NCBI RefSeq assembly: GCF_964355755.1
Contig: NC_092674.1
Span: 10,237,001-10,301,000 of the forward strand
Direction: 5' to 3'
Length of the DNA stretch: 64,000 bases
Source of the DNA: Antedon mediterranea
Lineage: Eukaryota; Echinodermata; Crinoidea; Comatulida; Antedonidae
Made by a program: the position numbers and the translations under genes. Shown piece after piece: positions 1 through 12,400 of this stretch (its first letter is position 1; the number at the start of each line of letters is the position of its first letter). The notes beneath the pieces were generated by a model. The model was not told where the DNA came from. It saw only the letters and a program-made list of their open reading frames with translations, and did not search any database.

Positions 1-181
1 GTTATACCCCTATAGAGGGGTGGGAGGATGACTCAATATATCAAGAGACATGAGGATGGACTTTAAAAGCTCAGTACCAAACATAAACAAAACTGCTGTG
101 ATTACTAGAACATTTGTGAGGTTTGAGTATCAAAAGACTTTGGTAGTACACGTTTGAGAAACTGGAGAATCTTGTACATAC
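1..181 (-). other. AFF intron (partial) after exon M
   Basis: No coding signal. It starts with a degenerate copy of the CCCCTAT/AGAGGGG repeat family (about 6-24). Confidence 0.7.
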
Positions 182-453
182 CAGCATTTTCTTGAAGACA
201 TGTTTCAGCTTTTTCCCAGAGGTCTAAACTGTAAAGGTGATGATTCGTGACAGTAAAATACAAAGACATGATGGTGTGAACTTTCTGCGTGATGGACACA
301 CTCGCTGGTGACATCAGACCGATTCCGTTCGACAAGCGATTCTGAGACGAGGATGAAAACGGGTCACCATTGTTGCTACTTTGTGAACCTATTGATCCCA
401 CACTTCCAGCTGGGGATGGTGTTGGTGACATTGGTGAGGGGGTACCAGTGCAT
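182..453 (-). CDS. AFF: AFF exon M (272 nt), C-terminal homology domain, penultimate visible part
   Basis: Acceptor TACTACAG, donor GTATGT. Begins KCTGTPSPMSPTPSPAGSVG, the conserved Pro/Ser linker of AFF proteins. The last helices follow: VSITQKVHTIM, LYSLDLWEKAE and CLQENA. The open frame runs past the donor to about 105, but those extra residues do not resemble the family (about EFFAEL is expected), so I end the exon at 182. The final exon, expected to carry the last helix, lies below coordinate 1. Confidence 0.94.
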
Positions 454-3400
454 CTGTAGTATAAATATGTTACACAAAATAATTAAGATATAAGGATTTC
501 ACTAGTTCATGTATCAACTAATAGAGAACACAATTGTTAAGTGTTCCCATATATGATTGGTTGATTGGGGTAGCACTATCCAGATCGGGCATTCTCACTA
601 CGATAAGGTTGACCATTTGCTAAAACTTGGTTCTCACAAGGACACAATGTAAGGACTGAGGCACAGCGCAAGCGAATTAACCAATGATATGCAACAGTTT
701 GGATAATCCATCACTTATGATTGGTCAAATTACTTTAATTTCGTATATGTCCTTGTGCTGCGTCCTAGTGGGAAACATGTTTAAATTAGTGTAATCCAAC
801 CCTATGGTTATGACTTGAGCTTTCAAAGTTTAGCGGATGAACATTACCACACCATCATGTGAACACATGTTAATAATCACACTTACTTGGAAGAGTTCCA
901 AGGAGAAGGAGCTTGCTGGGATTTGGAAACAAGTTTGAAATACTCCTTAAGATGTTGTGAGTGTTTCCACGCTGCTTCCTTTCGTAATCGGAACATCCTC
1001 ATATACAGAATTGCTTGACAACGGTAACTAAAAAAATATGGAAAACATTAAAGGAATACGAAAACATTGAACTAAACAGATTGGCAACGGTGAATGGTAT
1101 TAGCATCTGGAAACGATTATACAAATGGAATAATATTTCAGAGAAAACTCTAGAAATGGAAACAATTACAGAACAATTAATACAAAACATCTTATAAGAA
1201 ATACAAACAAAAAAAGGAAAACAACATTTTAAAAATTGGGGGGTGGGGGAGAGAAATAGCTACCAAATATTGTCATCAAAGTGGATATGTTTGAAACAGG
1301 TTGTAAATAATAGCTTTATTTTTATTTTTTATTAAATTTCCAGTTATACAGTAAAACATAATATGAACCTAAGTGGAAGTACTATCAATGTGGCTCTCCA
1401 TAGTCCAAACATACACAAATAGCATACAAAAATCTGATAATTAAGAGCACATATTAAACATAGAAATTATAACAATACGATTATCAAAAAAAGAATAACA
1501 AAAAGAGGTTCTGCGACCTGAAAATGTTTACAAAAAGGTGATGAAGAAATAAAAATAAGAAATATAGAAATATGTTATTATATATAAAAATTGTAACAAT
1601 ACGATTATCAACAAAATTAATAACAAAAAAGGATTATCTGCGATTTGAAAATGTTTGCAATGTCTTTACCAGCCTTGAAGATGTGCGTGTTATAAATCTT
1701 GATTCTAATTAATTTTACAGAAGCCAACAAAGCATTTTAATTACAGTCACATTTTTAATTAACTTTTAATGCAAATGTACTTTTGGGAAAACAATTTGAA
1801 TATATAATTTAAAATTTTATACATATTTTATGATTTCAGAAGGATTTTCACTTTAACTAAATACTTGTTGGCGTGGATGTAAATACATGAATGTTTAAAA
1901 AGTATAAATCTGCCAATATTTTTTTAGAACAGGATAAAAAATACAGTATTAGTCACTCTTCTATCTAAAGGAATCCTAATCAAATCATGAAACAAATCAC
2001 TTATACTAGAACAAATTTCCCAATTTTTATGACTAATAAACTTTATCAGCGGATCTGGAATGAAGGAACCTGGCAGGTTTCAAATGATAAAATCCAAAAA
2101 GATAAAACAATTATTTTGGCAAAAATCCACATATAATATCTTAAGATTTTCGCATATTAAGATAAAAAACCAAAAGGAAATTGTTATAATATTTCCTTTT
2201 ACATTCAATACTTCTCAAATATTATATAATATTAACATAATTTGGAAACCTGTTTGAAAAACTCACCATAATATTGTTAACTTTTTGTCAACTGCTACAA
2301 TCTCTGGGTCTTTAAATCTATGAATAAATCTAGAAAAAGAAAATAAATTATTGATCAAATAAAAGCTGTTTCTTCAATAATAATTTAAATGATAAGACAT
2401 GGTAAAGTTAATAAAGATATTAAATAATTGAATAATATGAAAATTAATCAAGTATATAAAAATATCTGCGAGGATTTTTTTTTTTTTTCAGAGAACTATA
2501 CTTTTTTTTAATATTTGCGAACCGCCTTAAACATTAAATAGTCAGTACCTATTAAATTATAGAAGTATATTTAAACTAAGCCTTACAGAGATGAACCTAT
2601 TAACTCATTTCTATATTGGGGTGACTTTTAAGTAAGATAGACATCATTTTGAAAAGTCCATAAATATCTACTAAACCACAATTCAAGAGAGCAATTTATC
2701 TATCCAATAGAAATTACAATTTAACATCATCATATAAAATGCCACTAAATTCATACATATTGCATCATATTTCCTATTATATAAATGGCTTTGAATTCTC
2801 AAGCAATAAAGCATTAAAAGCTTTCACACGTCTTGCCGTAATATCAATTTATGAAATATCCTGAATATTGCGAATTTCAATGAGGTGAAACAAATCTTGG
2901 TCAAACTGTCGATTACGCAGCGCAATTCAATTTGAATTCCTCTGTTTTAGTTAATCATATGCACAAACAGACTTGATATTATTATCAAAATATTATGAAT
3001 GTTTACGAATGGATAGTGACATTTTATGAATTGAAAGATGGACTTGCCTCTGCCTGGTTAAATAGGCATTTTGATTTATTCATATTTGCTTCAAATGTTA
3101 AAAACAATATTTCATTAATTATTATCATCTGTGTTTACTAGTTTTGCAGCAAATCAATGCAATACAGTGGAACTTCTTCTTGTCGAAGACGTCTACTATG
3201 CTTTTGGGGCCATGGATATATATTGCAATATAAATACTAAGGCTTACTCTTAAGCTCTCTACACTATCCAACTAGCTTGGGAAAAAAAGTGTGATGTGCT
3301 CAAATATGGTAGTAATATGACATCATCATGTCCATATATGGTTGGCACATCACATAAAGTTTGGTAATGTAGACAGAGCTAAAGAACTAACAGAGAAGTA

Positions 3401-6400
3401 ACCAGAGGCTTATACACCAGGACAGTGAAACTCCTAGTTGTTGAGACTGTATACAAGAAATGTTTTAACCACTAGACGCTTTGCTCAGTCCTGAAGGTGT
3501 CCCTTTAATAGGGGTTCTACTGACTGACTAATGTGACGGCAATAATGATTACATACTTGATAAGTTCAATGGTATCGGTGTACATCGTTAAAGGTTTTTC
3601 ATCAGATATGTGTTGATCATCCTCCATGGCATTACCACAAAGAATGAAGTACAAGACGGCATCAACGTATGCTAGGGCCTTTGCACCTTTATCAGTCTAT
3701 AAAAAGATAAAAAGAACAATTAAATACATTTTAACTTTCAACTGAGAAATAAGTGAATATCTAAATTTTAGTGACAATTGTGTCTGAGAAGTTGCAAAAT
3801 CAATAAGTTTCAATCGATTATCTATCGTGTATTTTTATGGATTCAATTTCGTAATTGTTGCTTTGCACAGACCTGATTTAAAGAGAAACAATTCAATTTT
3901 AATGTTTAAATTTGTGTGAAATCAAACATCTGTATACATACAAATATCTATATGTGTTTTAGTGTCTAATAGGTCCATGATATAATAATGTTTGATGTCT
4001 AAAATTGTTAATTTAGATGAAAATGAATAAAGGAGAGGTAATTTAATCTTTATTTGAGGTAAAATTAGTTAAAATAGACACAGGATTAGGCATCTAAACC
4101 AATGCATATCAAAAGTCATGGTATGCGTTTAAATTGAATTAAAATGGTATCTTTCAGTACTACTGAAAACACATTTTAAGCAAACACAAGACAAAGGTCC
4201 AATATTAAGTCATATTTTTCATTGATATACAAAATTCACAGTTTACTGAATAACCAGTGGAGCATGTCCAGGAAAGCAGATCCCCCAGAGGTGTGCAGGA
4301 CTTCCTAATACGACACGCAATCTTATATAACTATTAATAAATTGTTAACAAGTTCTAATAATCCAAGGCTATTGTTCAGTTTTATGATTTAGAATTGTAT
4401 CATTTGAAATCAGGCATAACATTTAACTTGATTGATAATTTTATGGCATATTCTATATATAAAATATTTTATTATATTAATTTAGCATCTAAAAATTGGT
4501 ACTGATATCTCTTCAATCAACAATATCATTTTATAGTATATATTTAAAGATTTATTTCTCCATGATTTAAATAATGCAGTTTATCATGTCTCAATAAAAT
4601 ATTTTTAGAATTTACAAATGCACATTATATTGTTCAAATCTAATAAAAGAAAACTTAATATTTATTTCTTTTATCTCAATAGGAGAAAAAATATTTTTTT
4701 AAGTAGAGCAAATTAAGAATGGAAAACTCAGAAATCAAAAGCTTGAACAAGGCAACCCAGAAACGGAAACATACATCAAAAATATAATTTATAAATAAAC
4801 TAGAAAATTATTTTAAAAACACCCTTCTTTTTGTTCTAAACTCGTGGGGTTCTTTTAATGGCAGAATATCCCAATCCTAACAATTGTTAATGAAAATCTA
4901 CAGCAAAGGCAAATAAAACATTTTTATATAGAGTAAAAATGTCCATTTACAAAATTGTACAGTATTTAGAAGAGCTTAGTAGAGCGACAATATAACTGCC
5001 TATAAAGCACAATCTCATTTCTTAAAATTAACATAATCTGACATTATTGCGATGTATATCGAGGCAAACGATGCAACTCATAGAAGTTACGACTAACACG
5101 AGATATTCAATAACGTGCATCATTACTGGAGTAACGTCATGCCTGATTAAGCACAAGACGAATATCGTTAATTGTGAATACGGTAAAGGAATAATATGCT
5201 AAGCTGGAAATCACTGTATATCTAAATGCTATGAAAATATGTTATTGTGGATGACTTTTTTCTTTACCACACAATTTTTACTGTAAAATCATAGCGTTTT
5301 GACTTGAGAGTTTAATTTCTTAAATAATATATGCTATTTTAATTAACATATATTTTATTTTAAATAAATATTTGATTTGCTAATCTTTTGAATTTAATTG
5401 AACACTGAATAAAATGCACTTTTCAATTCTATTACCCACTATACAACCCCGGGAGAGGTGCGTCATTTACTTAATGTACCTAATGTACATCATACCTTAT
5501 GAATACCTGACACACCCCTGCGTCAAAAAAAGTGATTTCAGGTGACCATGATGCACCCATTTTGACTTATTGTGACCATATTGTTTGTGATATGGACAGA
5601 CATTGACACACAATTGTTCATCTTGTGACGAACCATGTAGATTTTTGGACATACCCCTGCGTCAACAATTATTTGTAAATGACGCATCCATGATAAAAAT
5701 TCAAAACTATTTAAATTTGAGAGTGATATATAAGATGGTTTCAGGTATGCATTCAAACATCTGTAAAGTATGATATATATGTTGCCATCCCAACACTTAC
5801 CAAGGCATCTGCAAAATGTTTCAATTTCTTTGCTTCTTTTAAATAGTCATCTACTCCCATTGGCCTAAAATTCAATAAAAAAGAATTTATTTTATTCAGT
5901 TGACAACCAACAGCGATGAAACCGCCACTAACAGGTTGAATCTAAACATAATAAAGATTTAAAAATTGTACCCTTAAATACATTTAAATTATCATAAAAT
6001 AAATCAATATCTAAACAAGTTAACAAGCACACTATGAAATGTAAAAGAATAAAAGATCCATTCAATATTTACAATTATTAATACAAACAGCAAAATAACC
6101 AATGCTCTTTTAGAAGACATCCCAACTAAAAAGGGCCAAAATTAATAACGCTAATATTATACAGTTATTTCGTTTGTTGAATTTTTATCTGGCTACCAGT
6201 AGATCTTGGTTTAAATGTTGGGATTATAAATACCATTGGTTCTATTCAATGGCCAGCGCATCATCAAATTTTTTGTCACGTGATAATCCCATAAATAATA
6301 TTTGACACACAAAATCAACTTGCTCTACTGCACCGCTCCTTTTTGTCGTGGCCTAGTTTTTGACATCCAATTCAAACGGAAGCGGCGAGTTTTGTGTTGA

Positions 6401-9400
6401 AAGATGAAAACGGAATAAATGAGTAATTTTAATTAAAAAATAACAGTTTAGGGACAGCTATGTTGCAACACAACTAATGAATGTTTTGTATGACCTAATA
6501 ACTGATTAACTACAATTTTAAATTCTACAATTAAAAAATCATTTTTAATGTAATGTATTGTAATTACTATATTTTATCCTGTAATTGGTGTTAACATTGC
6601 TTGAAAGAAATGAAATAAATACATTTTTTAAATAATAATTTTGTTTTATGTTCATGTTCAGTTTACTAAAAATTATTGTTTTTGTGAAGATTCCTACTCG
6701 TTCTGTTTTGAAAGTGACAATCCCCAGGGTACGATGTGTACTGTTGTTGATGGGATGCCACTCCCACGGGAGATACTATCAGCAATTAAATCGTGATTGT
6801 ACTTGAATGCAGATAGTTAATTACTAATTGAATTAATATAGCTAATATTGAAGGCAGACTGGTATATGACCATTTCCATTAGCGATAGAAAGATTTAAAG
6901 TAAACAACATATATTTGTTCACTAAGTGTACTTTAGGCATGTAAGTTTGTGTGTTTTGTTACGTCATTTACGTTGCATTTTATTGCCCTTTCTCTAATAA
7001 GATGTAATCCGTCATGCACAGATTTTATTGTAACGTTATAATCGCATAAACTTTTATTTTAAAAAATAAAATAACATTTTTTTCTTGTGATTTCACATTT
7101 TATCTTTCTTTGCATAATTCAAGCAAGGAATCAAATTAATGCTTGTAAAGATTGGCAACTAATTTAACAGAATTAATTGCCATAGAAATCATGAAACTAA
7201 GACAAAAGTGACTTTAAAATGAATTTAAATTCAAATTCTCTTTGAATGAAAATAATATTCAAATTTAAAATGACTAAAGATACACAGATTGATATTAGAA
7301 CATAATTAGAATATATTTTCCAAGAAACATATTTTTATAGCTTTGTTTATACAATAACTCTAAAATATCTAATATTTAGGTACCAGCAATAAACTGTTTT
7401 TTTATATCAAGTTTCTTTCTTATTATAATTGTTGAGTGGGTCGTTTATTTATTTATTGGGTCAACGTCTTAGTTAAGTCAAAGATGCTCTCCTGAGATGA
7501 GTACAGTACAGTAGTAGTAATTAGTCTTGTTTATTTTATTTCATTTATATGTAATTTTTACTTTCTATGGACCAGAGATTCCGAGATAAAAGATTGAATG
7601 AATGAATGTATTACTATTGTTTGTTCACCATATTTTATATAGTTCATTTTTGTTTTGTTTTAAATTATAAATATTTCACCGAACAATTTGAAATATAATT
7701 ATTAGGGAAAATTGATGTAGCGATTATTAATTTAATCTTGAATTAAATACCAAACTAAAAACAGGAAACTGTTGAATTTCATTTAAAAAAAAAAAAGTTT
7801 CTTGATTATCATAATAACCACATTCTGGTTCTTCCATCTCCCATGAGCCAGTGCAGACGATATTTCAACCAGTTACAATCATGTAGCACCTATTTGCCAT
7901 CACCTACAACTTCCATGAGCTGGCCCACTGGGACGAGTATATCAACTCAAGCGGCCTTTCTCACTTATCTGCAGTGACGTAGGTTCACAATTGCGCATCT
8001 AGGGAATGTATTTTCCTGTTCTCTTATGCCAATAATGTAATCGTAATGCATTTCCAAAAGTGAGGTATTAAACCATAGCAAAGAGACTATTGTAATTTCT
8101 TAATTTTTATGTGATTCTATCAACAAAGAGAAAAAAACCGACATATTTTTTGGATTTAGATTTTATTCTGGACAGTAATTTGACCTCTTGTAACGCTTAA
8201 TTGCAGAAAGGTCATAGTTTGTTAGCAAACATGGGCCTAAGACGCACAATTATTAAAGATGACGCAATAGTTTCTCAGACCATTTTTAAAGTCGCTGATG
8301 GATACGACGGTTAGTTTCAATTTGTATACGTACACCCTGAACATTGATTAAAACTGTTTTAGTATTATTCTAACATCAGAATTTTACGATTTCTTGGCGA
8401 GATCATGCGGATTATGAAAACCGAGCATGCTTAGAATAAAAGATGTCTCCTGCTCATAAACGTGGAATGAAGCTTACAATTAAACAATTTCAAAACATTT
8501 CCAAACTGTTTACCTTTCTGATATCTCGACACGTGGTCTTGGCCTCACAACGGCAACATGGTCTGTAGTACCTGGACATGGCCTACTCATCTTATTGGTC
8601 GATTCCAATTCATCTGGCCGTCTTTCTCGTATAACATTAGGCCATTCCCTTATCTTACTAGGTGCTTTCTGAGTGCTTGATTTACGTGGAATCGATGGCT
8701 GTTTACGTTGTTTGCGATTCGCAGAATTTGACTTATCACTCTTCGCGCTTTGGTCAGACTGTAAACTTGACATACTTGTTACGCTTGATTGCCTTTCAAG
8801 CACTGGCTGTCTTTCTACTCTCGTTTCATCGCACTCATGTGGGGTGCTGAAAAAAAGAAATACAGTGGATAGAAAAAAATTTATTGCTAAATTACGAACT
8901 AAATTTCATTTAAATACAGTAGAAATCATCCTTTGAGATACCCCTATTCAGAGGACACTTTGTTGGGTCCCGGAGGTGTCTCCTTTAACGATTCTACAAT
9001 ATATTTTGAAATACAATGTAAAGTGAACCACATCAATCACAGCAGTAATGTGAACCAACCTATATCCCTCAGTTCTTGGCGATTTCGATTTCGTTATTAA
9101 TTTTGGTTTCTTGACTCCAACACGCTGCCGCTCCTCCTGCGAAAAAAAAAATTGTTAAGCGGAGTTTCAATTTTTTTGTGATGCTAAATACAAAGAAAAT
9201 GCTCCAAAGCAAATGATGACTACTGTATACATTTTTTATAAATGTAGTGGAGGTGTAGCTTGGTGGTTAACATGCTTGCCTTCCAATCTCAAGGTTCAGG
9301 GTTCAATCCTGACCTAGTGCCTCGCAACTCTTTCAACTTCACTCCTAAAGCCTCAAAGGAGGCTTACTGTAGTTTATAAGCACAATTAATTATATATTAG

Positions 9401-12400
9401 AAAATAGATTATCTATCCTGTAATTGGAAAGTTACATAGAAGAAAGAGAGAAAATTCTTAAAGGGCCTGAGAACAATAAATAAAACACATACTACAGTAT
9501 ATGCAGATTAAAGTATAGTTTAAAAAAAAAATGTGTTTATACATTGATTCCTATGAACCAATAATTTCCTATAAATATAAAAATAAAATATTCCTATAAA
9601 GTATACTCACAATTTCAGTGATTGGTTCTGGCTTTCGTTTCTGTACCCTGACAGACGACACTGGTTTTGGTTCCTCGCGGTACACAGACTGATCATTGCT
9701 ATCCTCGTCATGTGTTTCATTTATTTTTCGTGGAATGTTATCCAAATTTTCGAGATCAAACTTCACAACTAATGATGGATTTCCATCCTCTTTGTAGACT
9801 ATGTGTGACCTCGATGGAGCACTTTCAGAGATGTTAAATATTGATGCTGAACTGCTTTTAATAGGTGATAAAATTTGCTCTGTAATTTCTTTATTAAATA
9901 TTTCTTCTGTAGTCCGATTTGGTTTCTTTAATTTTGTAGAACTCGATTTTTCTTTGTTAGTCCGAGGTTTGTTCACCTTATGTGAAGATTTTTTACTACC
10001 CTGGCTATTTTTCTTACTTTCGAGACGTTCTGGACTTCTCGATTCCGACGACACATGAGAAACTGCCGGACTGTGCGAAACACCGGGGCTCCGTGAAACT
10101 ACCGGGCTGTGTGAAACATTCAATTTGTGACCAGAGCTATTACGAGATTTCTGCGGTTGTGGCGCAGCACAAACTCTGTCTGATACGTTATCATCGTCAC
10201 TTTCGCTACTGGTGCCCACAAACTCTGGAGTGGCATATTTTTCTTTTACTGGTGCCACTTTTTTCTTTGATTTAACGCTTTTGTTATTTGGTTCAACTTT
10301 TGAATTTTTTACTTTCTTATTTTCTGGTTTCCCATGTGATTTGACGGGAGTAATTGTCTGTTTTGTGGTATTTTTTGTTGTGCTACTTGGGATAGGTTTT
10401 GAGCTAGGCTTAGATTTCTTTGGTAGACTTTTCTGTTTTCCGCCTTTTTGTTTCTCTTTATTTTGTTCCTTTCTCTCTTTTATTTGTTCCTTTCTTGGAG
10501 CAACTGTTGGGTTGCTCGTTTTGGTGTTGGAGCTCGATTTGTGCACAGTTTTCTCTGATTTAAGAGTTGGTGTTTTTGCTTTTTCAGACAAATCCCTAAA
10601 TGATTCTAAATGATCATACGTTTTGTTGAAACTACCCTTATTTACGCCACTATCTGGTGGTGGTAATTCAAAGGTACCAAATCCACTTGGAGATTTTGTT
10701 TGGCGAATATCTTGCTCTGGGAAAAATCGAGGACCATTTGAAGTAGAGATTGTCTGAGCGGCTCCTGGAGATTTATTCTGTTCAGTTTGCAATCTTTGAA
10801 CGTACTGTACTAACGACCATTTTCCAGGCTGAAAACAATAAAGACAAAAATAACAAAATTTCTTAGGTTTTGTACGTTGATTGACATAAAAAAAAAACAC
10901 TATCAAACATTATGTGACAAAAAATGTGATGTGCCCATGGACATGATGTCATACCTCTACCATATTTGGGCATATCACACTTTTTTGTCGAACTAGTTTG
11001 ATGTGTAGATAGCTTTAAATACACATAATTTGCCTTGCTTTTAATGGCAGGTGATATCTGATTCATTGCTTTTTTTTCATTCGTTCATCCATTCTTTTTC
11101 TTTTACTTTTTTTTAATTATTTGTTTTATTCTTCTCGCACTCACCGTCACTTCACTCAAGTTAGATTCACTTTAGATTAATTGTCTAAAAAATCCACTCC
11201 TCAACACATTCAGGTGTGGTGAAGGTGTGCTGCTTGTATCATGGTGTATAAAAGTTTATCAAAGTGTGTTGTAAGTGGCACACCTTAAGGGCGTTTTCGG
11301 TGAGTGTTAGGGAAGGCAAAAGACTGTTTGCTTAATTTATTTTCTTACCTTTAGTTGTTCATTAGTTTCTTCTTCTTCGGATACGTCACTATCACTACTC
11401 TCACTCTCAGAGCTCTCTGATTCGCTTGAGCTACCACTGCTTGAACTTAAAGCTCGCTTCATACTGTAATGAACAATAAAAAATCATAAATTAAAATTGT
11501 TTGAAAAATGGGAAAAAAACTAATGATAACCAATAAACAGTATCATTTTTTTAAATGATAGTAGAATTCAACATAAAAACAAATAACAAAAACAAGAACA
11601 CAAATTAATTAATCAGAAACAGAACTTCAACATAACATGTGTTAACAGAATGTGCAATTTTAAACCAAGTTATGAGACTATTCAAATGATACATTTTGAA
11701 GGGACATCTTTATCATTAGTGACATTTCCCTATTAGATGCAATATATACATTAAGCCAATGTCCCTATTACAGGGAAATGTTGGCTTTTAATATGAGTTT
11801 TATGTCATCATCTTGTACACCTTTGATGTAGACTTGTCACTTTCAATATAAACTGATAAACTTTCAATTTTTTAGTTCCAAAGCAACATTTGTTTTCAAA
11901 ATTTTTCAATTCTGCTAAAAATATCTATCAAAGGAATACTTATGTATCTAAGGTGCCACTATTCAAACTTTAATGTTGTCAACTTATTTATCCATACTGG
12001 GAATACTAATTACTGAATGTTAGAAAAATGTCACTACAAGGAGTTCCATATTGTCACAGTTAACTTTGTCACCTATTTAAAGCAAACATGAATTCAAAGG
12101 GACAACCATGTTTATCAGGTGTCATTTAGGACCTATTCAACCTACAGGTAATACAAGAGTGCAATTTGTCTGTTCTTTAGTGGATGTTGTTGTTCAGATC
12201 ACCTGTAAACATTACCACCTGCTACCTCTTTGACATGTTACTAATCCAGATAACAGTCCAACTTCCTGTTTTGGGATATTACTTGGTTTCAACAAGTGTT
12301 CCTTTTTCTGCTTATCATTTATTAATCTGATCTCATTTTTCATTTTTTAATGATATAAAATATTTTATATTTAGGTTACATCCATTACTATGGGTGTTAT

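Larger units (their letters stand above)
2330..3556 (-). other. AFF intron J-K
   Basis: AT-rich and without coding signal. Contains a TA-flanked MITE (3253-3383) and a partial copy of the GGGACAC repeat family (3490-3522). Confidence 0.7.

Noticed and set aside
105-181. Extension of AFF exon M to the in-frame stop at 105
   Set aside because: The residues after ENA do not match the AFF family, and a good donor (GTATGT) lies exactly where the alignment breaks. An intron-retention isoform with this short tail cannot be excluded.
9247-9330. Functional tRNA-Gly gene
   Set aside because: A and B boxes are present, but the acceptor arms do not pair and the sequence continues into a shared SINE body; the copy at 44590 has the same body.
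9801-10613. Plus-strand open frames opposite AFF exon F
   Set aside because: Antisense shadows of a Lys/Ser-rich coding exon (Phe/Leu-rich on the opposite strand), with no family resemblance or splice support.
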